From positions 1 through 64,000 of the forward strand of contig JASCIV010000009.1 in NCBI GenBank assembly GCA_030374735.1: a DNA stretch of 64,000 bases. The letters run 5' to 3'. The notes under the pieces were generated by a model, which made no database searches, was not told the origin of the DNA, and was given only the letters and a program-made list of their open reading frames with translations. The stretch comes from Gracilaria caudata (Eukaryota; Rhodophyta; Florideophyceae; Gracilariales; Gracilariaceae). Shown here one piece after another: positions 20,762 to 30,405 of the stretch. A program made the translations under genes and the position numbers. Numbering within the stretch: the first letter of the stretch is position 1; each line of letters opens with the position of its first letter.

Positions 20762-21619
20762 ATGGAACGCACTGCTTTTGTTCCGTTTTCCTCGTTTGCA
20801 CCGAGATTCCGCCAGTCACAGAGGACCGATGTGGCTGCTGAGAAACCATACGTCCTACAAATGGTAACTCCAAAACACATCCGTCGGTCTAACGAAATCA
20901 AACGTCTTGAGCGTCAACTTGAAGAGCTCCGCGCTTTGCGAGAAAAGCTGGGGAATGAGAAAGTGGCAAACGGTTCTGATTCCAAGCCAGAACCACTTGT
21001 AAACGAGGTGGAAAATGTTCCTCCCACACCGGACGCCCAGTCTTCGCCTCAAACACCTATGACGGACTTACACATTGGGAAGCATAACGAAGGGAGTCGT
21101 TTTCTGAGCATTTCGAATGTCGAATCTGACGAATATTCACCGCGTATCTTGACTATCGCTGGAAGTGTACCTGAGCTTACTACAGGTCAGTTTCAGAGTG
21201 TGCCGTCACTATCAACGAACAAAAGACCGGACAAAGGGAACGTGGTGATTACGAAACTACCAAGAGACTATCGTGGTGCGATAATGGCGTTGCCTGGATC
21301 AGACGTTCTTCACGAATGTGGTGATCCAGTAATAGTTCTCGCCAATCAAAATGAGGTATCGGCTACATCGCTTCCAATTGCGGAGGAAGACCTTGTCGCC
21401 TTAATCGTAGACAGAGATATGACTGGGAGAGCTTTTGAAAACAACAACTTTTACGTTTGGGATGTGCAAGGGCATATCCGCGTGGGATGGACTGAGGAAG
21501 AACCGCATTCCAGTCAGGCGAAATGTGTTGGTCAGGTTGTCTTCGGCGTAATGGAAATCAAGTCGGAATTGCGTCAGAAAAAATCATGCTGGGAAGAAGA
21601 AAACGAAACTTATATGTGA
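20762..21619 (+). CDS. Unidentified protein, possibly organelle-targeted
   Basis: A single-exon frame of 285 residues from the ATG at 20762; I do not recognise the family. The first ~35 residues are rich in Arg, Ser and Phe (RTAFVPFSSFAPRFRQSQ) and low in acidic residues, compatible with a transit peptide. Residues ~38-65 (RRSNEIKRLERQLEELRAL) should form a coiled coil. A Pro/Ser-rich linker follows. The C-terminal half (about 155-270) is more ordered, with VVITKLPRDYRGAIMALPG, DPVIVLANQ, LVALIVDRDM and FYVWDVQGHIRVGW, and probably forms a beta-rich domain. It converges on the small gene at 21720-22073, with about 100 bp between the stops. Confidence 0.6.
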   Translation: MERTAFVPFSSFAPRFRQSQRTDVAAEKPYVLQMVTPKHIRRSNEIKRLERQLEELRALREKLGNEKVANGSDSKPEPLVNEVENVPPTPDAQSSPQTPMTDLHIGKHNEGSRFLSISNVESDEYSPRILTIAGSVPELTTGQFQSVPSLSTNKRPDKGNVVITKLPRDYRGAIMALPGSDVLHECGDPVIVLANQNEVSATSLPIAEEDLVALIVDRDMTGRAFENNNFYVWDVQGHIRVGWTEEEPHSSQAKCVGQVVFGVMEIKSELRQKKSCWEEENETYM

Positions 21620-21719
21620 GTTTGTGCTGAGGCGAAGCAAGAGATCTATAAGGTAGGATGTCATTCACTATCCCAAGAGAGGACTTTCCAAATGAAATAG
21701 GGAGATAGACACACATTAC

Positions 21720-22073
21720 TCAACATGCTGTCACCACTGCATCGACACGACAGGTTCCATCTTGCTCACTTGATTCCACTATAGCCCATCGAACTGGCTC
21801 TCCCTCAGCGTTCAAAACCTCTTCAATATGTCGACGGAGTTGAATGCATGTTCGACCATCAACACAAAGGGTCTTGGAGATAAATTTGAGTTCCATGTTG
21901 CTCCACTTCTGTTTGCGTTGCCGTTCCGCCGTGTCGTCCAACACTGCTTCAATAACAACTGAACGCTTCGATATCTTTGTAGCGAGAAACGCTGTGCCGC
22001 GCCTCTGCACAAATGGAGTGCGACGTCGAAGTAACGGTGAGTGCACACATGCATGACGTGCGATGAAGGCCAT
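21720..22073 (-). CDS. Small unidentified protein, possibly plastid-targeted
   Basis: A single exon of 117 residues. Residues 1-40 are basic and free of acidic residues (LLRRRTPFVQRRGTAFLATK), as in an organelle transit peptide. The mature part carries CIQLRRHIEEVLNAEGEP followed by VRWAIVE and ends CRVDAVVTAC. The pattern of a helix, then WAI, then a terminal strand with EAVVT-like residues reminds me of small conserved proteins of cyanobacteria and plastids, but I cannot name one. It is supported as a gene by the compact conserved-looking core, not by a firm match. Confidence 0.5.
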   Translation of the reverse strand: MAFIARHACVHSPLLRRRTPFVQRRGTAFLATKISKRSVVIEAVLDDTAERQRKQKWSNMELKFISKTLCVDGRTCIQLRRHIEEVLNAEGEPVRWAIVESSEQDGTCRVDAVVTAC

Positions 22074-22483
22074 ATCTGCTCTTTCTTCCTGATTTATCGG
22101 TAGTGCAAGGCAGCTTCTAGGAAACGAACAGAGCCCAGCGTGAAGTCAGACCGCTTCGTATTCTGTCGCGTTGACTTGCTTTATCAAAAATGTGTTCGCG
22201 CTCGTGGGCAATTTGTAGGGTAGCGTTCTACCGTTGTACAAGGTAGCGGGTTGGATACCGAGGATATCACGCCGGATCTCCCATAGCTTCACGCTCAAAT
22301 CGATCACGTGTGAGCAACGCTTTGCCAAAGCGCCAAGCTCAAAAACTGAAAATCTCCAAACTGCGAAATCCATTTTGGCGAAGTCAAGGGGCAAGATTCG
22401 ACAAGGAAAACACTTCTGTCGTAGCCATTTGTAATCGTGAAGTTACCAAACAAATCGAGCGAAACCCCCTCGATCCTTTTGAG
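22074..22483. other. Intergenic, with one copy of a dispersed repeat motif
   Basis: This 410-bp stretch lies between two minus-strand genes. At 22216-22249 is a reverse-strand copy of the GGTAGAACGCTACCCT motif followed by a second CCGCTACCTTGTAC element. Nothing else is recognised; the 82-residue minus frame at 22146-22394 is partly made of this repeat and is not called. Confidence 0.6.
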
Positions 22484-24028
22484 TCACATGATAATATTCA
22501 CGGGGTCTTCCAGACATGATTTGAAGTATGCAAGCCACTGCGCACCTACGGCTCCATCTACAACACGATGGTCACAGCTCAATGTTACGCTCATGACTGT
22601 TCTAGTTCCATAGCCATTCAGGGATGATTCATCTGGCACAACCTTTTTTTCCGAGTTTCCTACTGCCAAAATGGCCGCTTGCGGCGGGTTCACAATTGCT
22701 GAGAAGCTGCTCACTCCAAACATGCCAAGATTGCTGATGGTGAAAGTACCACCCATGAACTCTTCAGGTGCCAGTGCGTTTTCCCTTGCCTTTGCTGCCA
22801 GCTGCTTAACATCATTTGAAATCTCTTTCAATCCTTTTCGATCTGCGTCCTTGACGATTGGGGTAATTAATCCTTGTTCCGTCTGTACTGCAATGGATAT
22901 GTCCGCAGCGTGATAAGTTCTAATTTTATCTCCCATCCATTGTGAGTTCACTTCCGGCACTTTACGTAGGGCGGCAGCAGCCGCCTTCACGACGAAGTCA
23001 TTCACACTTATCTTATATTCGCCGTCTTTCGCCTTTGCATTGATTGCACTGCGCAACTCCAACATTTTATCGACTTCGCACTCGACAGTTAGATAGTAAT
23101 GTGGTATGGTCTGCTTTGATTGAAGCAGCCGTTCAGCCGTGACTCGCTTATATTTGGAAACTTCAACGTCGGTATACATTGGCATTCCTGGTAAATGACC
23201 CACACTTGGTTCAACTGGTTGCGGAACGCCATGGACCAGTGCGTCCTCAACATCCGCCGCCAGAACACGACCCCCTGGTCCAGTTCCAGGAATTGATTTG
23301 AGAGACAAACCCGCATTCGCAGCAGTGACGCGTGCTAAAGGGGACGCCAAAACTCTTGCACCCGTCAATTGGGATGCGACTGCTGCCCCTGTAGGAAGCC
23401 CAGGCGATTTTGTAACGGGTGGAGTCGAAGGTGTTTCCTGAGGTTCAGGCGTTGGCTCTTGTGGCGGGGCTTCTGGTGCGGCCTCTGGAGCGGTATCATC
23501 TGGAACATAGTCCTTGAAGGCCTCGATATCTTCCTGTTCTTCTACAACAATTGCCACTGGTACTCCAACAGGAACATCTGCAGCACCGTCCTCAAAGAAT
23601 ACCTACGCGAACAAGAGATTTTGTTATCCGTGAGTTAGCTTCAAGTACATGTTTCGTGATTTCGGAGTGTAAAGAAGCAATTACTGCAACGATCTGAAGT
23701 TCAATTGTTGCCATCATTCGAAGAGCAGCATCAATAAGACAAAAAGATCTCACCTTACCTTCGCGAGGTATCCATCATCATTGTATTCATATGATCGGGT
23801 CGCTTTGTCGGTTTCGATCTCTGCAATTACCTCTCCACCTTCGATTTCGTCCCCAACCTTCTTTTTCCATTCCTGAATAGTCCCGACTTCCATCGTCGGA
23901 GATAAGGCGGGCATTCGAATGAGCTTGTGATCTGGCAAAGAGGAAAGAGCTCGTATGATCGCCCATCGGTTTGGATAGATTCGTGTGCTCCTCTGAATTG
24001 CTCCTCGCAATGCTGGTAGCAAGATCAT
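22484..24028 (-). CDS. Pyruvate dehydrogenase E2 (dihydrolipoamide acetyltransferase), two exons
   Basis: Exons are 24028-23759 and 23602-22484 with a 156-nt intron at GCGAAG/GTAAGG...GCGTAG/GTATTC, phase 0; the product is 462 residues. It is the core of the pyruvate dehydrogenase complex, passing acetyl groups from lipoamide to CoA. One lipoyl domain spans about 33-110, with [10 protein letters not shown] and the lipoylated lysine in EIETDKAT (K75). A Pro/Glu/Ala-rich linker follows, then a subunit-binding domain ([28 protein letters not shown]), then the catalytic domain with [10 protein letters not shown] and the active-site DHRVVDG. The signature MPALSPTM and the N-terminus (Arg-rich, no acidic residues for 30 residues) match mitochondrial E2 better than plastid E2, but the location is inferred. 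It begins about 1 kb downstream of the NDUFB7 stop, on the same strand. Confidence 0.92.
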
Positions 24029-25050
24029 AGTGGGAAGGAGATACCGATCCTGCTCCCCCGGTTGTCAGGGTAGAGTTCAGTGGTATCAGAAACTGAACCA
24101 GTATTTCCGCTGCTCCGAAGAGGCCTATGCTTCCGGAGAAATCGCCTCAGCTATGATACTTGCTCGTGCTTTTATTGAACACCGACGGTGTGTACACCGT
24201 GTTGCTCGATAGGGTCAAATCCGAAGCTGTCGCAAATGCATCCACACGTATGTACTGTTGTCAATTCTTACAAATCTGCTCATCATTTGACTTCGTACCG
24301 TACAACTGTTGTACTACAACAGGCCCTGGATGTACGGTTTTGATACTGTACGAAGGCAGAACGCTTCCCTTGTACAGTTACGTGCATTCGTCATCAAACA
24401 TCGGTAACATTACCATTGGTAGAACGCTACCCTTGTACTACCAACCTCCAATCCCCAACCCCCGGATGCAGATTAGCGCGATATCTGAGCCCATCGCGTT
24501 ATCATGGATAAGGTTAGATTGTAAACCGTAGTAGAGCTACGGAATCTTGTGACTCTTCGCAACTGAGAGAAGTGACACATCTTTCGCTCATCGAATTTGT
24601 CAAAATGCTAAAGCTTGGTCTGTGTAAAACCGGGAAGTACCATTCCATTCCTGAGTTCAAGTGAGCAGGATATCATCTTTTCAAACTTTTACCACATCTG
24701 CTTTTCCGCATGCTTAATTTGCCAGAAAACAGTCTCATGGTAAAGTGCAATCACAGTAGACATCCGTGTCTTCACAGGAGATCTATCTGGAGCGCGCTGA
24801 GCGCAAACCAGGCTGTAGCATATACATGCGACACATCATCCGACTTGCTTTCGCTCACCTGAAACCGATGATCGTGGCCCAGACTCAATAAAGATGCTAA
24901 GTCTACAATGCGCCAACTCTTGAAAATTAGTTTAATCTTGGTTCAGCTCGTGCTCTTCGGTTTACGCAATTGGTAATCTGGTGGGTATGACTTAAAGAGA
25001 TTACCCAGCGAGTGATATTCACGGAAAAAGACCAAACACTTCGTGTTCGA
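24029..25050. other. Intergenic, with repeat motifs
   Basis: No gene is supported. The region has a perfect 7-bp-arm palindrome GTACAACTGTTGTAC at 24300-24314 and two copies of the dispersed motif: CAGAACGCTTCCCTTGTAC (24357-24375) and GGTAGAACGCTACCCTTGTAC-like sequence (24418-24438), 62 bp apart. The remaining 600 bp shows nothing recognisable. Confidence 0.6.
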
Positions 25051-25639
25051 TTATTGAGCGCCTTGTTCCAGTCGTGCCTGAGTTTCAGCTTCGTCACGGG
25101 CTTTAAGGGCGGCTTTCCTTTCTTCCCTTACGATAGCTTTCATCTCGTTCACTCTTCGCATATACCTAAAAGAGCGATGAGAAGGAGACCTAGAGTTAGA
25201 ACAGAGATACTGAGGATTTGAGTCACCGCAAATGCGGGATATGGACTAAACTTACTGGTCGTATTGACACTTTTCATACTCATGACGTTCATCTTCACAA
25301 CGAAAAGGGAGGTAAAAGTTTTTACGACGACACTTGTTGAGAGGAATAAGCTTATGAGCACAGAAATCCCTGAAGTCGATCGGGATCCCTACCAACGAGA
25401 TATTCCATTGACTAGTCAGTTTCAGCACATCGATACAAAATCTCCTCGCTTTTGGTTTCGCCAGTTGAATTGAAGCTTTCACTTACGATGCTTTGCCATT
25501 TCTTCGTCGGTGCACTGCATTTTCGGTTCGACAACTGTTGGAAAGACGATGAGGTTAGTCACACAGCACCCTGGTTTCGACGATCCACATCATTCGATTC
25601 TTCCGAATGCGATTGCGTACCTTCGGAGTCTCCGCCCAT
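25051..25639 (-). CDS. NDUFB7: NADH dehydrogenase (complex I) subunit NDUFB7/B18, four exons
   Basis: Reconstructed from four exons: 25639-25621, 25534-25487, 25388-25256 and 25165-25051, with introns of 86, 98 and 90 nt, all GT-AG and in phase. The product is 104 residues. NDUFB7 is an accessory subunit of mitochondrial complex I facing the intermembrane space. The diagnostic twin CX9C motif is present: C-AHKLIPLNK-C and C-EDERHEYEK-C, which form disulfides. The surrounding IDFRDFCAH, RRKNFYLPFRC and YEKCQYDQYMRRV follow the family closely, and the C-terminus is a charged helix. The first exon is only 19 nt (MGGDSE plus one base). Without it the protein could start at the ATG at 25520 (MQCTDEE). 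Mammalian B18 is N-myristoylated on Gly2; here Gly2 is present but residue 6 is Glu, a poor match to the consensus. Confidence 0.88.
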
Positions 25640-26299
25640 TCTGGATGAGAGTTTCAAGATATCACTGTTCCAGTCGAGGTTGTGGCGGCTGGATTTTATA
25701 CACCGCGGCGAAAGTGAATCTGCGGCGCTCGTGCTGACGTAGATACCCCACCTGCAATCACGAGTTGCTTGTGCTTTACTTGATCACATTGCTAGATACT
25801 CGGTAAAACTTTTTCGTAGTAAAAAAATGTTGTAAAATTATCGGCAAAATAAAGTTTTAACTATTCGTAATTTACGAATCGTAAGGAGACAATTGGGAAT
25901 TCTTCGGTTCAAATTTCCAAATGTGGGAATGGTCTAGCATGGGTGAAATCAATGATGGTACAAGTTACGTACATGCGTACAAGCAAGGGTATATGAATAC
26001 CTTTGGATACCTGTACCGTCGTACCCTTGTACCTTCGTAGTTCTCAATAGATCGAAGCAGCCGAAGCATAAAGAGCTGCATCGCTGCTGTCTTTTCGAGT
26101 TCGAGTTGTCCTTCTTTTTCTGCCCATCACAATCACGAATTAGCTACTAGACAAGCAGAAGCAGGGCCTCGGATTTGGTCTCCTTCAGACACACAATGCA
26201 GATGAATATTGGTGCGGAGTGATATGAGACAACTGCCTTTCTCAGATCTTGATTCGGAATTCGCCTGCTCTTGTTGCAAAATCAACCTGACGGAGAACG
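25640..26299. other. Divergent promoter region (NDUFB7 / APC2)
   Basis: This 660-bp region separates two divergent genes. It holds an AT-rich stretch (about 25800-25880) and one copy of the dispersed motif GTACCGTCGTACCCTTGTACC at 26013-26033, preceded by related GGGTATATGAATACC. No reading frame is supported. Confidence 0.6.
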
Positions 26300-28615
26300 A
26301 TGGATGAGATAACAGCGGCTTGGAAGCTCTGCACAAGCGATTTCAGAGCGACTGACAGCAGCTCTGTGACTCTTAAAATACCTCTTCAAAAGCTTCATCG
26401 CTCTGGTCGTTCTCGGGCGTTCCGCCTTTGGCTCATTCGCTCAGAGGAAAGAGCCATACGTGAGAAAGTGGGTCCGCTTCTCAACGAAATTTGTAGTAAA
26501 GGTTCATCAGAGAAACACGTACTACATTCCATATCAGAGGCACATCAACATTTCATCACCGGTTGTAACAGGATATCTGAGCTCGAGAAGATTAAAGAAT
26601 GTTCCGGATGCACGAGAGTATATATCTTGCGGAGCAGGGCAATTCTCAATGAAATGGTAACCTCTCAGTTTGCGGCGGCAGTTTCAAGTGTTCTGCGACC
26701 TCTCTTGCCAGATTATCCTCAAGACGAACAAGGACCTGACCGTGCTAGGCGTTTCTGTAATCAGCTCGTAGATCTTGGGTTTTCCGAGGTTTTGGAAGAT
26801 GCTATAAGCTCAGTGGCCTTTGATTCTATGGACACCCTAGTAGAAGAGAAAACATCGGGAAATACTACGAGGCGGGCATTGCCAGATCTCATTAATTGGA
26901 TGCATAAATTCGTTGACGAGTGGATGGCACCCATGCTTCCCTCCACTACGAAAGAGTACGACGCCACAGAGGACGCCAATAGATACCCGAAATGTGGAGG
27001 CGTTCAGAATTTCCGCGCTCTTCAACTTGTGCATTGGAAAAAGAGGCTTTTCTTCAGGTTGCATGAGAGCGTTGGTCAAATTCGAAAAGAACAACTGATG
27101 ACTCTTGTAGAATCATACCCCCAAAGTTTATCGGCAGTTGAAGATCTGAAGGACTGCCTTTTATCCACGGATCAAAAACCGGAACTCATGAACGCTTTAC
27201 GAGAGCAATTTGTTGAAACATGGTTGAACGTCGGTACTGTTACGTCAGAGATTCTACAGCAATATGTAAATGTCATCAAAATGTTGCGCTTTCTTGATCC
27301 GAGTGGGGTAATGCTTGAAAACGTCAGTGAACCAGTAAGAGAGTATCTGAGAAGAAGGCCAGATACAGTGCGTTGTATTGTCAGTGGGATGACTGGAGAA
27401 GGAGAGCTTTACGAAGAGCTTCAGAGAGGACGGCTGAAACGGGATCATGATTCTGAAGGAGATGTGCACATGTCCGGAAACGGTCCGTTAGACCGAAAGA
27501 TTCATGACGACGAAGATGAAGATTGCCAATCTATAGATGGTTATTACAATACGAATATGCGAATCGATCTCGAAGATTACGAGAATTGGGAGCCTGAACC
27601 AATTGATGCTCCGCGGAAGGGCGGGAAGTGGAAACCTGGAAAAGATGCCATAGCAACATTGGTGACAATCTATGGTACCAGTGAGCAAATTGTCAATGAA
27701 TACAAGGGACTACTGGCTGACAAGCTCGTCACTAATTTCGATGTAGACCTTGACCGAGAGTACAAGACGTTAGAACTACTTACAGAAAGGTTCGGAAAGG
27801 AAGCGATGCATGACTGTTTAATAATGCTGAACGATATCAAGGGCTCTAGGGCAGTGCTTAGAACTGCACAGTCCAACCCATTAGCTCGCACCAAGCTCGG
27901 TAATTTCGAAGCTGTCGTTATATCAAAGGAATTCTGGCCTAAGCTCCAAGAGGAATCAGAATTCCAAAGCACACCACAAATCGAGGCACAAATGGAGATG
28001 TACAGCGCCTCATTCAAGGATCAGAAACATCCAAGAATGCTGCGATGGCAGCACGGAGTGGGCACTGTTTCTGTCAATCTGGAGTTCGAAGATGGACGAA
28101 AGGTTGAAGCCAATGTGACGCCAATCCAGGCAACCATTCTGTCTTATTTTGCTCACTCAAAGAAGCAAGCTATTCGAGAGCTTCAGAGTTCGCTGGGGAT
28201 CGATGATGAGGCTTTTATTCGACGCAAGATTCAAGGTCTTGTCAATCTAGGCCTAGTCAAGGCGGCAGACGCGAGCAATACGACGTACGAAACTGTTGAG
28301 TACGCGGCAGATATGGATTCAGCTTCTGGTGGTGTAGAGGACGACAACGCTCAGATTAACGAAGGGGAGGGTGATGACGATAATCTGGAAGACTCTCAGA
28401 TGTCCGTTTACGAAACGTACGTGATGGCTATGCTTCAGAATCTGAAGCAACTGCCATTAGATCAGATTCATAGCATGTTGCAGAGGTTTGTTCAAACCCC
28501 TGCGTATGATAAAACAGAGGCACAACTCGCTGCGTTCCTGGCGCAGCTTGTAGACGAGGAAAAGATAGAGCTTAGCGCTGGCTTGTACAAAGTGAAAAAT
28601 AAACAAACAGCATGA
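26300..28615 (+). CDS. APC2: Anaphase-promoting complex subunit 2 (APC2)
   Basis: A single exon of 771 residues (human ANAPC2 has 822). APC2 is the cullin-like scaffold of the APC/C ubiquitin ligase; its C-terminus binds the RING subunit APC11 to drive degradation of cyclins and securin. The cullin-homology region is about 440-650. It begins near WKPGKDAIATLVTIYG and includes YKGLLADKLV, LLTERFGKEAMHDCLIMLND, VISKEFWPKL and LRWQHGVGTVSVNLEF. Then comes the helix-turn region VTPIQATILSYF and the winged-helix domain with RRKIQGLVNLGLV. The last 60 residues form the APC2 C-terminal domain (YVMAMLQNLKQLPLDQIHSM, ending GLYKVKN). An acidic patch near 400 is variable. The start is the first ATG in the frame. 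Confidence 0.92.
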   Translation: MDEITAAWKLCTSDFRATDSSSVTLKIPLQKLHRSGRSRAFRLWLIRSEERAIREKVGPLLNEICSKGSSEKHVLHSISEAHQHFITGCNRISELEKIKECSGCTRVYILRSRAILNEMVTSQFAAAVSSVLRPLLPDYPQDEQGPDRARRFCNQLVDLGFSEVLEDAISSVAFDSMDTLVEEKTSGNTTRRALPDLINWMHKFVDEWMAPMLPSTTKEYDATEDANRYPKCGGVQNFRALQLVHWKKRLFFRLHESVGQIRKEQLMTLVESYPQSLSAVEDLKDCLLSTDQKPELMNALREQFVETWLNVGTVTSEILQQYVNVIKMLRFLDPSGVMLENVSEPVREYLRRRPDTVRCIVSGMTGEGELYEELQRGRLKRDHDSEGDVHMSGNGPLDRKIHDDEDEDCQSIDGYYNTNMRIDLEDYENWEPEPIDAPRKGGKWKPGKDAIATLVTIYGTSEQIVNEYKGLLADKLVTNFDVDLDREYKTLELLTERFGKEAMHDCLIMLNDIKGSRAVLRTAQSNPLARTKLGNFEAVVISKEFWPKLQEESEFQSTPQIEAQMEMYSASFKDQKHPRMLRWQHGVGTVSVNLEFEDGRKVEANVTPIQATILSYFAHSKKQAIRELQSSLGIDDEAFIRRKIQGLVNLGLVKAADASNTTYETVEYAADMDSASGGVEDDNAQINEGEGDDDNLEDSQMSVYETYVMAMLQNLKQLPLDQIHSMLQRFVQTPAYDKTEAQLAAFLAQLVDEEKIELSAGLYKVKNKQTA

Positions 28616-28904
28616 TACTGCAAATTTACTTATCTGAGCGAATATTCTGAGTACTCTCGACTTGCGATACCTATGAATTCAAGTAGATAATCAAGAAGTG
28701 CCTGTTGACGGCACTTAGACAAGATCGGCACGTATCTTTGAATAGGCATCGGCGACATTCATCATTTCCCGGAAATGGCCAGGACTTGTTGAAGGTATGC
28801 CATCGTGTTTTGTTCGATTGTCAAAAGCAAGTTCGAGGAAATTACCGCATGGATACGCGTTTGAGATGCACAAAATGCAAGGGGAAGGCAACGATTTCTT
28901 GTGG

Positions 28905-29807
28905 CTACTTATCAAGAGGTGCCAGAATATCTTCCTTTTTCTTGTGGGGAACCATTGATGGGTCCGGTAAACACGGTGTCGTCTTCCCTCTGATGGCAGC
29001 AAGCCACTTGTAATCCAACTTAGAATAGCATGGTCTTAACTTCTCAACAAGCCTATCTACAGATTGTTCTGTGTCAGAGTTCACAGACGTGTTCTTGAGA
29101 ACGCAAAGAGCCATACACCGGCGAATGCCCAGTATATGCCCAAGCTCCGTACCGTTTCCCGATAACACAACCAGATTAGCGGATTTTACGAAGCACAAGA
29201 TTGGAATGTGAGTTATAAGAAAAGCAGGTGTTACATCACGAGAAACAACGACCAACTCTGCGCTATTCCGCTCTAAAGCGCGCGTAACCTCGTTGATTCC
29301 CAATAATAATCGCAGAGGTTTCTTTCTCTCGCTTCGTTCCCCTTTTCGTCTCTCCTTATCTACGATTCTTGTGCCTTCATCAGCCAATGCTGTTAGTGAA
29401 GGACGTGTGTTTCTCTTTCCGAATGGTTCTGGAAACTGCTGCGCAAACAAGTTCAATATTGCCATTTTCGTGCCCGCTGTTGCGAGGGGAAATGTCAACG
29501 CAAATGGAGACGACAGTACTTGCTTTGAGCCCCAGATTTTCTTCTTCTGGATTTTACCAGAAGGTTGCTTATTTCTCGTAGAGGTCACTTTACTTTCCTG
29601 CCTCTGGATTGTAACATAAGTTTTTTCCTTAGTCCCAGAAGCGATTGTATTTGGCTTCGGGGCTTTACTGGAAGGTTCTCTTCTCGTTCCAGAAGCCTTT
29701 TTGCTTTGCTTCCGGATTTTACCATAAGATTGTTTCTTTGTATCAGAAGCCCTTGCATTTTGCTTCTGGTTTTTACGGGAAGGTTGTTTCTTTGCTCCAG
29801 AAGTCAT
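28905..29807 (-). CDS. RPP38: RNase P/MRP protein subunit Rpp38 (L7Ae family) with N-terminal repeats
   Basis: A single exon of 300 residues (human RPP38 has 283). Rpp38 is an L7Ae/L30e-fold protein that binds kink-turns in RNase P and MRP RNA. The L7Ae domain is about residues 165-245: LRLLLGINEVTRALERNSAELVVVSRD is followed by PAFLITHIPILC, then LGHILGIRRCMALCVLK. GINEVTRALER, the ITHIP segment and IGLKCVLAL-like ending match Rpp38 rather than ribosomal L7Ae or NHP2. The N-terminal 88 residues consist of about five copies of an 18-residue basic repeat (consensus ASGTKKQPSGKIRKQ), not seen in the human protein as I remember it. It diverges from the L10 gene. Confidence 0.85.
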   Translation of the reverse strand: MTSGAKKQPSRKNQKQNARASDTKKQSYGKIRKQSKKASGTRREPSSKAPKPNTIASGTKEKTYVTIQRQESKVTSTRNKQPSGKIQKKKIWGSKQVLSSPFALTFPLATAGTKMAILNLFAQQFPEPFGKRNTRPSLTALADEGTRIVDKERRKGERSERKKPLRLLLGINEVTRALERNSAELVVVSRDVTPAFLITHIPILCFVKSANLVVLSGNGTELGHILGIRRCMALCVLKNTSVNSDTEQSVDRLVEKLRPCYSKLDYKWLAAIRGKTTPCLPDPSMVPHKKKEDILAPLDK

Positions 29808-29813
29808 TGTAGT
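29619..29813 (-). repeat. Tandem ~54-bp coding repeat at the start of Rpp38
   Basis: Five units of about 18 codons lie in succession, each starting near a (A/T)S(G/D)T(K/R) segment: SGAKKQPSRKNQKQNAR, SDTKKQSYGKIRKQSKK, SGTRREPSSKAPKPNTI, SGTKEKTYVTIQRQ and STRNKQPSGKIQKK. The DNA is still visibly repeated (TCTGGTTTTTACGGGAAGG beside TCCGGATTTTACCATAAG), so expansion is recent. The repeat is Lys/Arg/Ser-rich, suited to RNA binding or nucleolar targeting. Confidence 0.75.
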
Positions 29814-30405
29814 TAGCCGGCTGTCGCTAGGTTACTTCAGCACGTATAAAGCCGAGCGAACGAAGGAGGCCTTCGCATACCTCCAAAATAGCAACTGCAG
29901 CTCGATTGCGTCACGTGATCTTGGGCCCGTTCTTCAACAACCCTCAATTCATCGAGTGTTTCTGTCGTTGCAACCCGAACTTTGACTTCTACCCTGGCAT
30001 GTCTACCGTACGGGGGGCATCATGTTTTGGCGCGTCGACGCTTGCAAAGGAGCTGTCCCTGAAGAACTGCCAAGTTGCTACAGAGGGTATCAAGTTCCCT
30101 TAGTACCATTCTACGATTATATTTTGAAATTCTATTGCTTTTTTAAAATCTACCGTTGCACATGAGATTGTAATTTCTGAGCCGAAGGTTCTCGTCTGGG
30201 AGATTTTGATCACCCTCACCGTTCAGATTGCGTTTCTCCGCTCCCTTTTTGGCTTCCTCTTCCTCCTTGTGTTTGAAACCGAGCCCGATACGTTCTCAAC
30301 TGAGCCCTTCCTTGGCGTGATATCTTTTCAGCGATAAGCCACATACTCTCCGCGCTAGCATCTGAAGAGCAGTTTATACGAGTTCCTGCGAAGCCGAAGT
30401 CTCCA
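29808..30405. other. Divergent promoter region (Rpp38 / plastid L10)
   Basis: A 598-bp divergent intergenic region. I see no repeat or reading frame that can be supported; a small plus frame at 29906-30103 has no similarity. Confidence 0.6.

Noticed and set aside
22143..22394. 82-residue minus-strand frame upstream of the small plastid gene
   Set aside because: Its C-terminal half is the dispersed GTAGAACGCTACCC motif and no signature is present.
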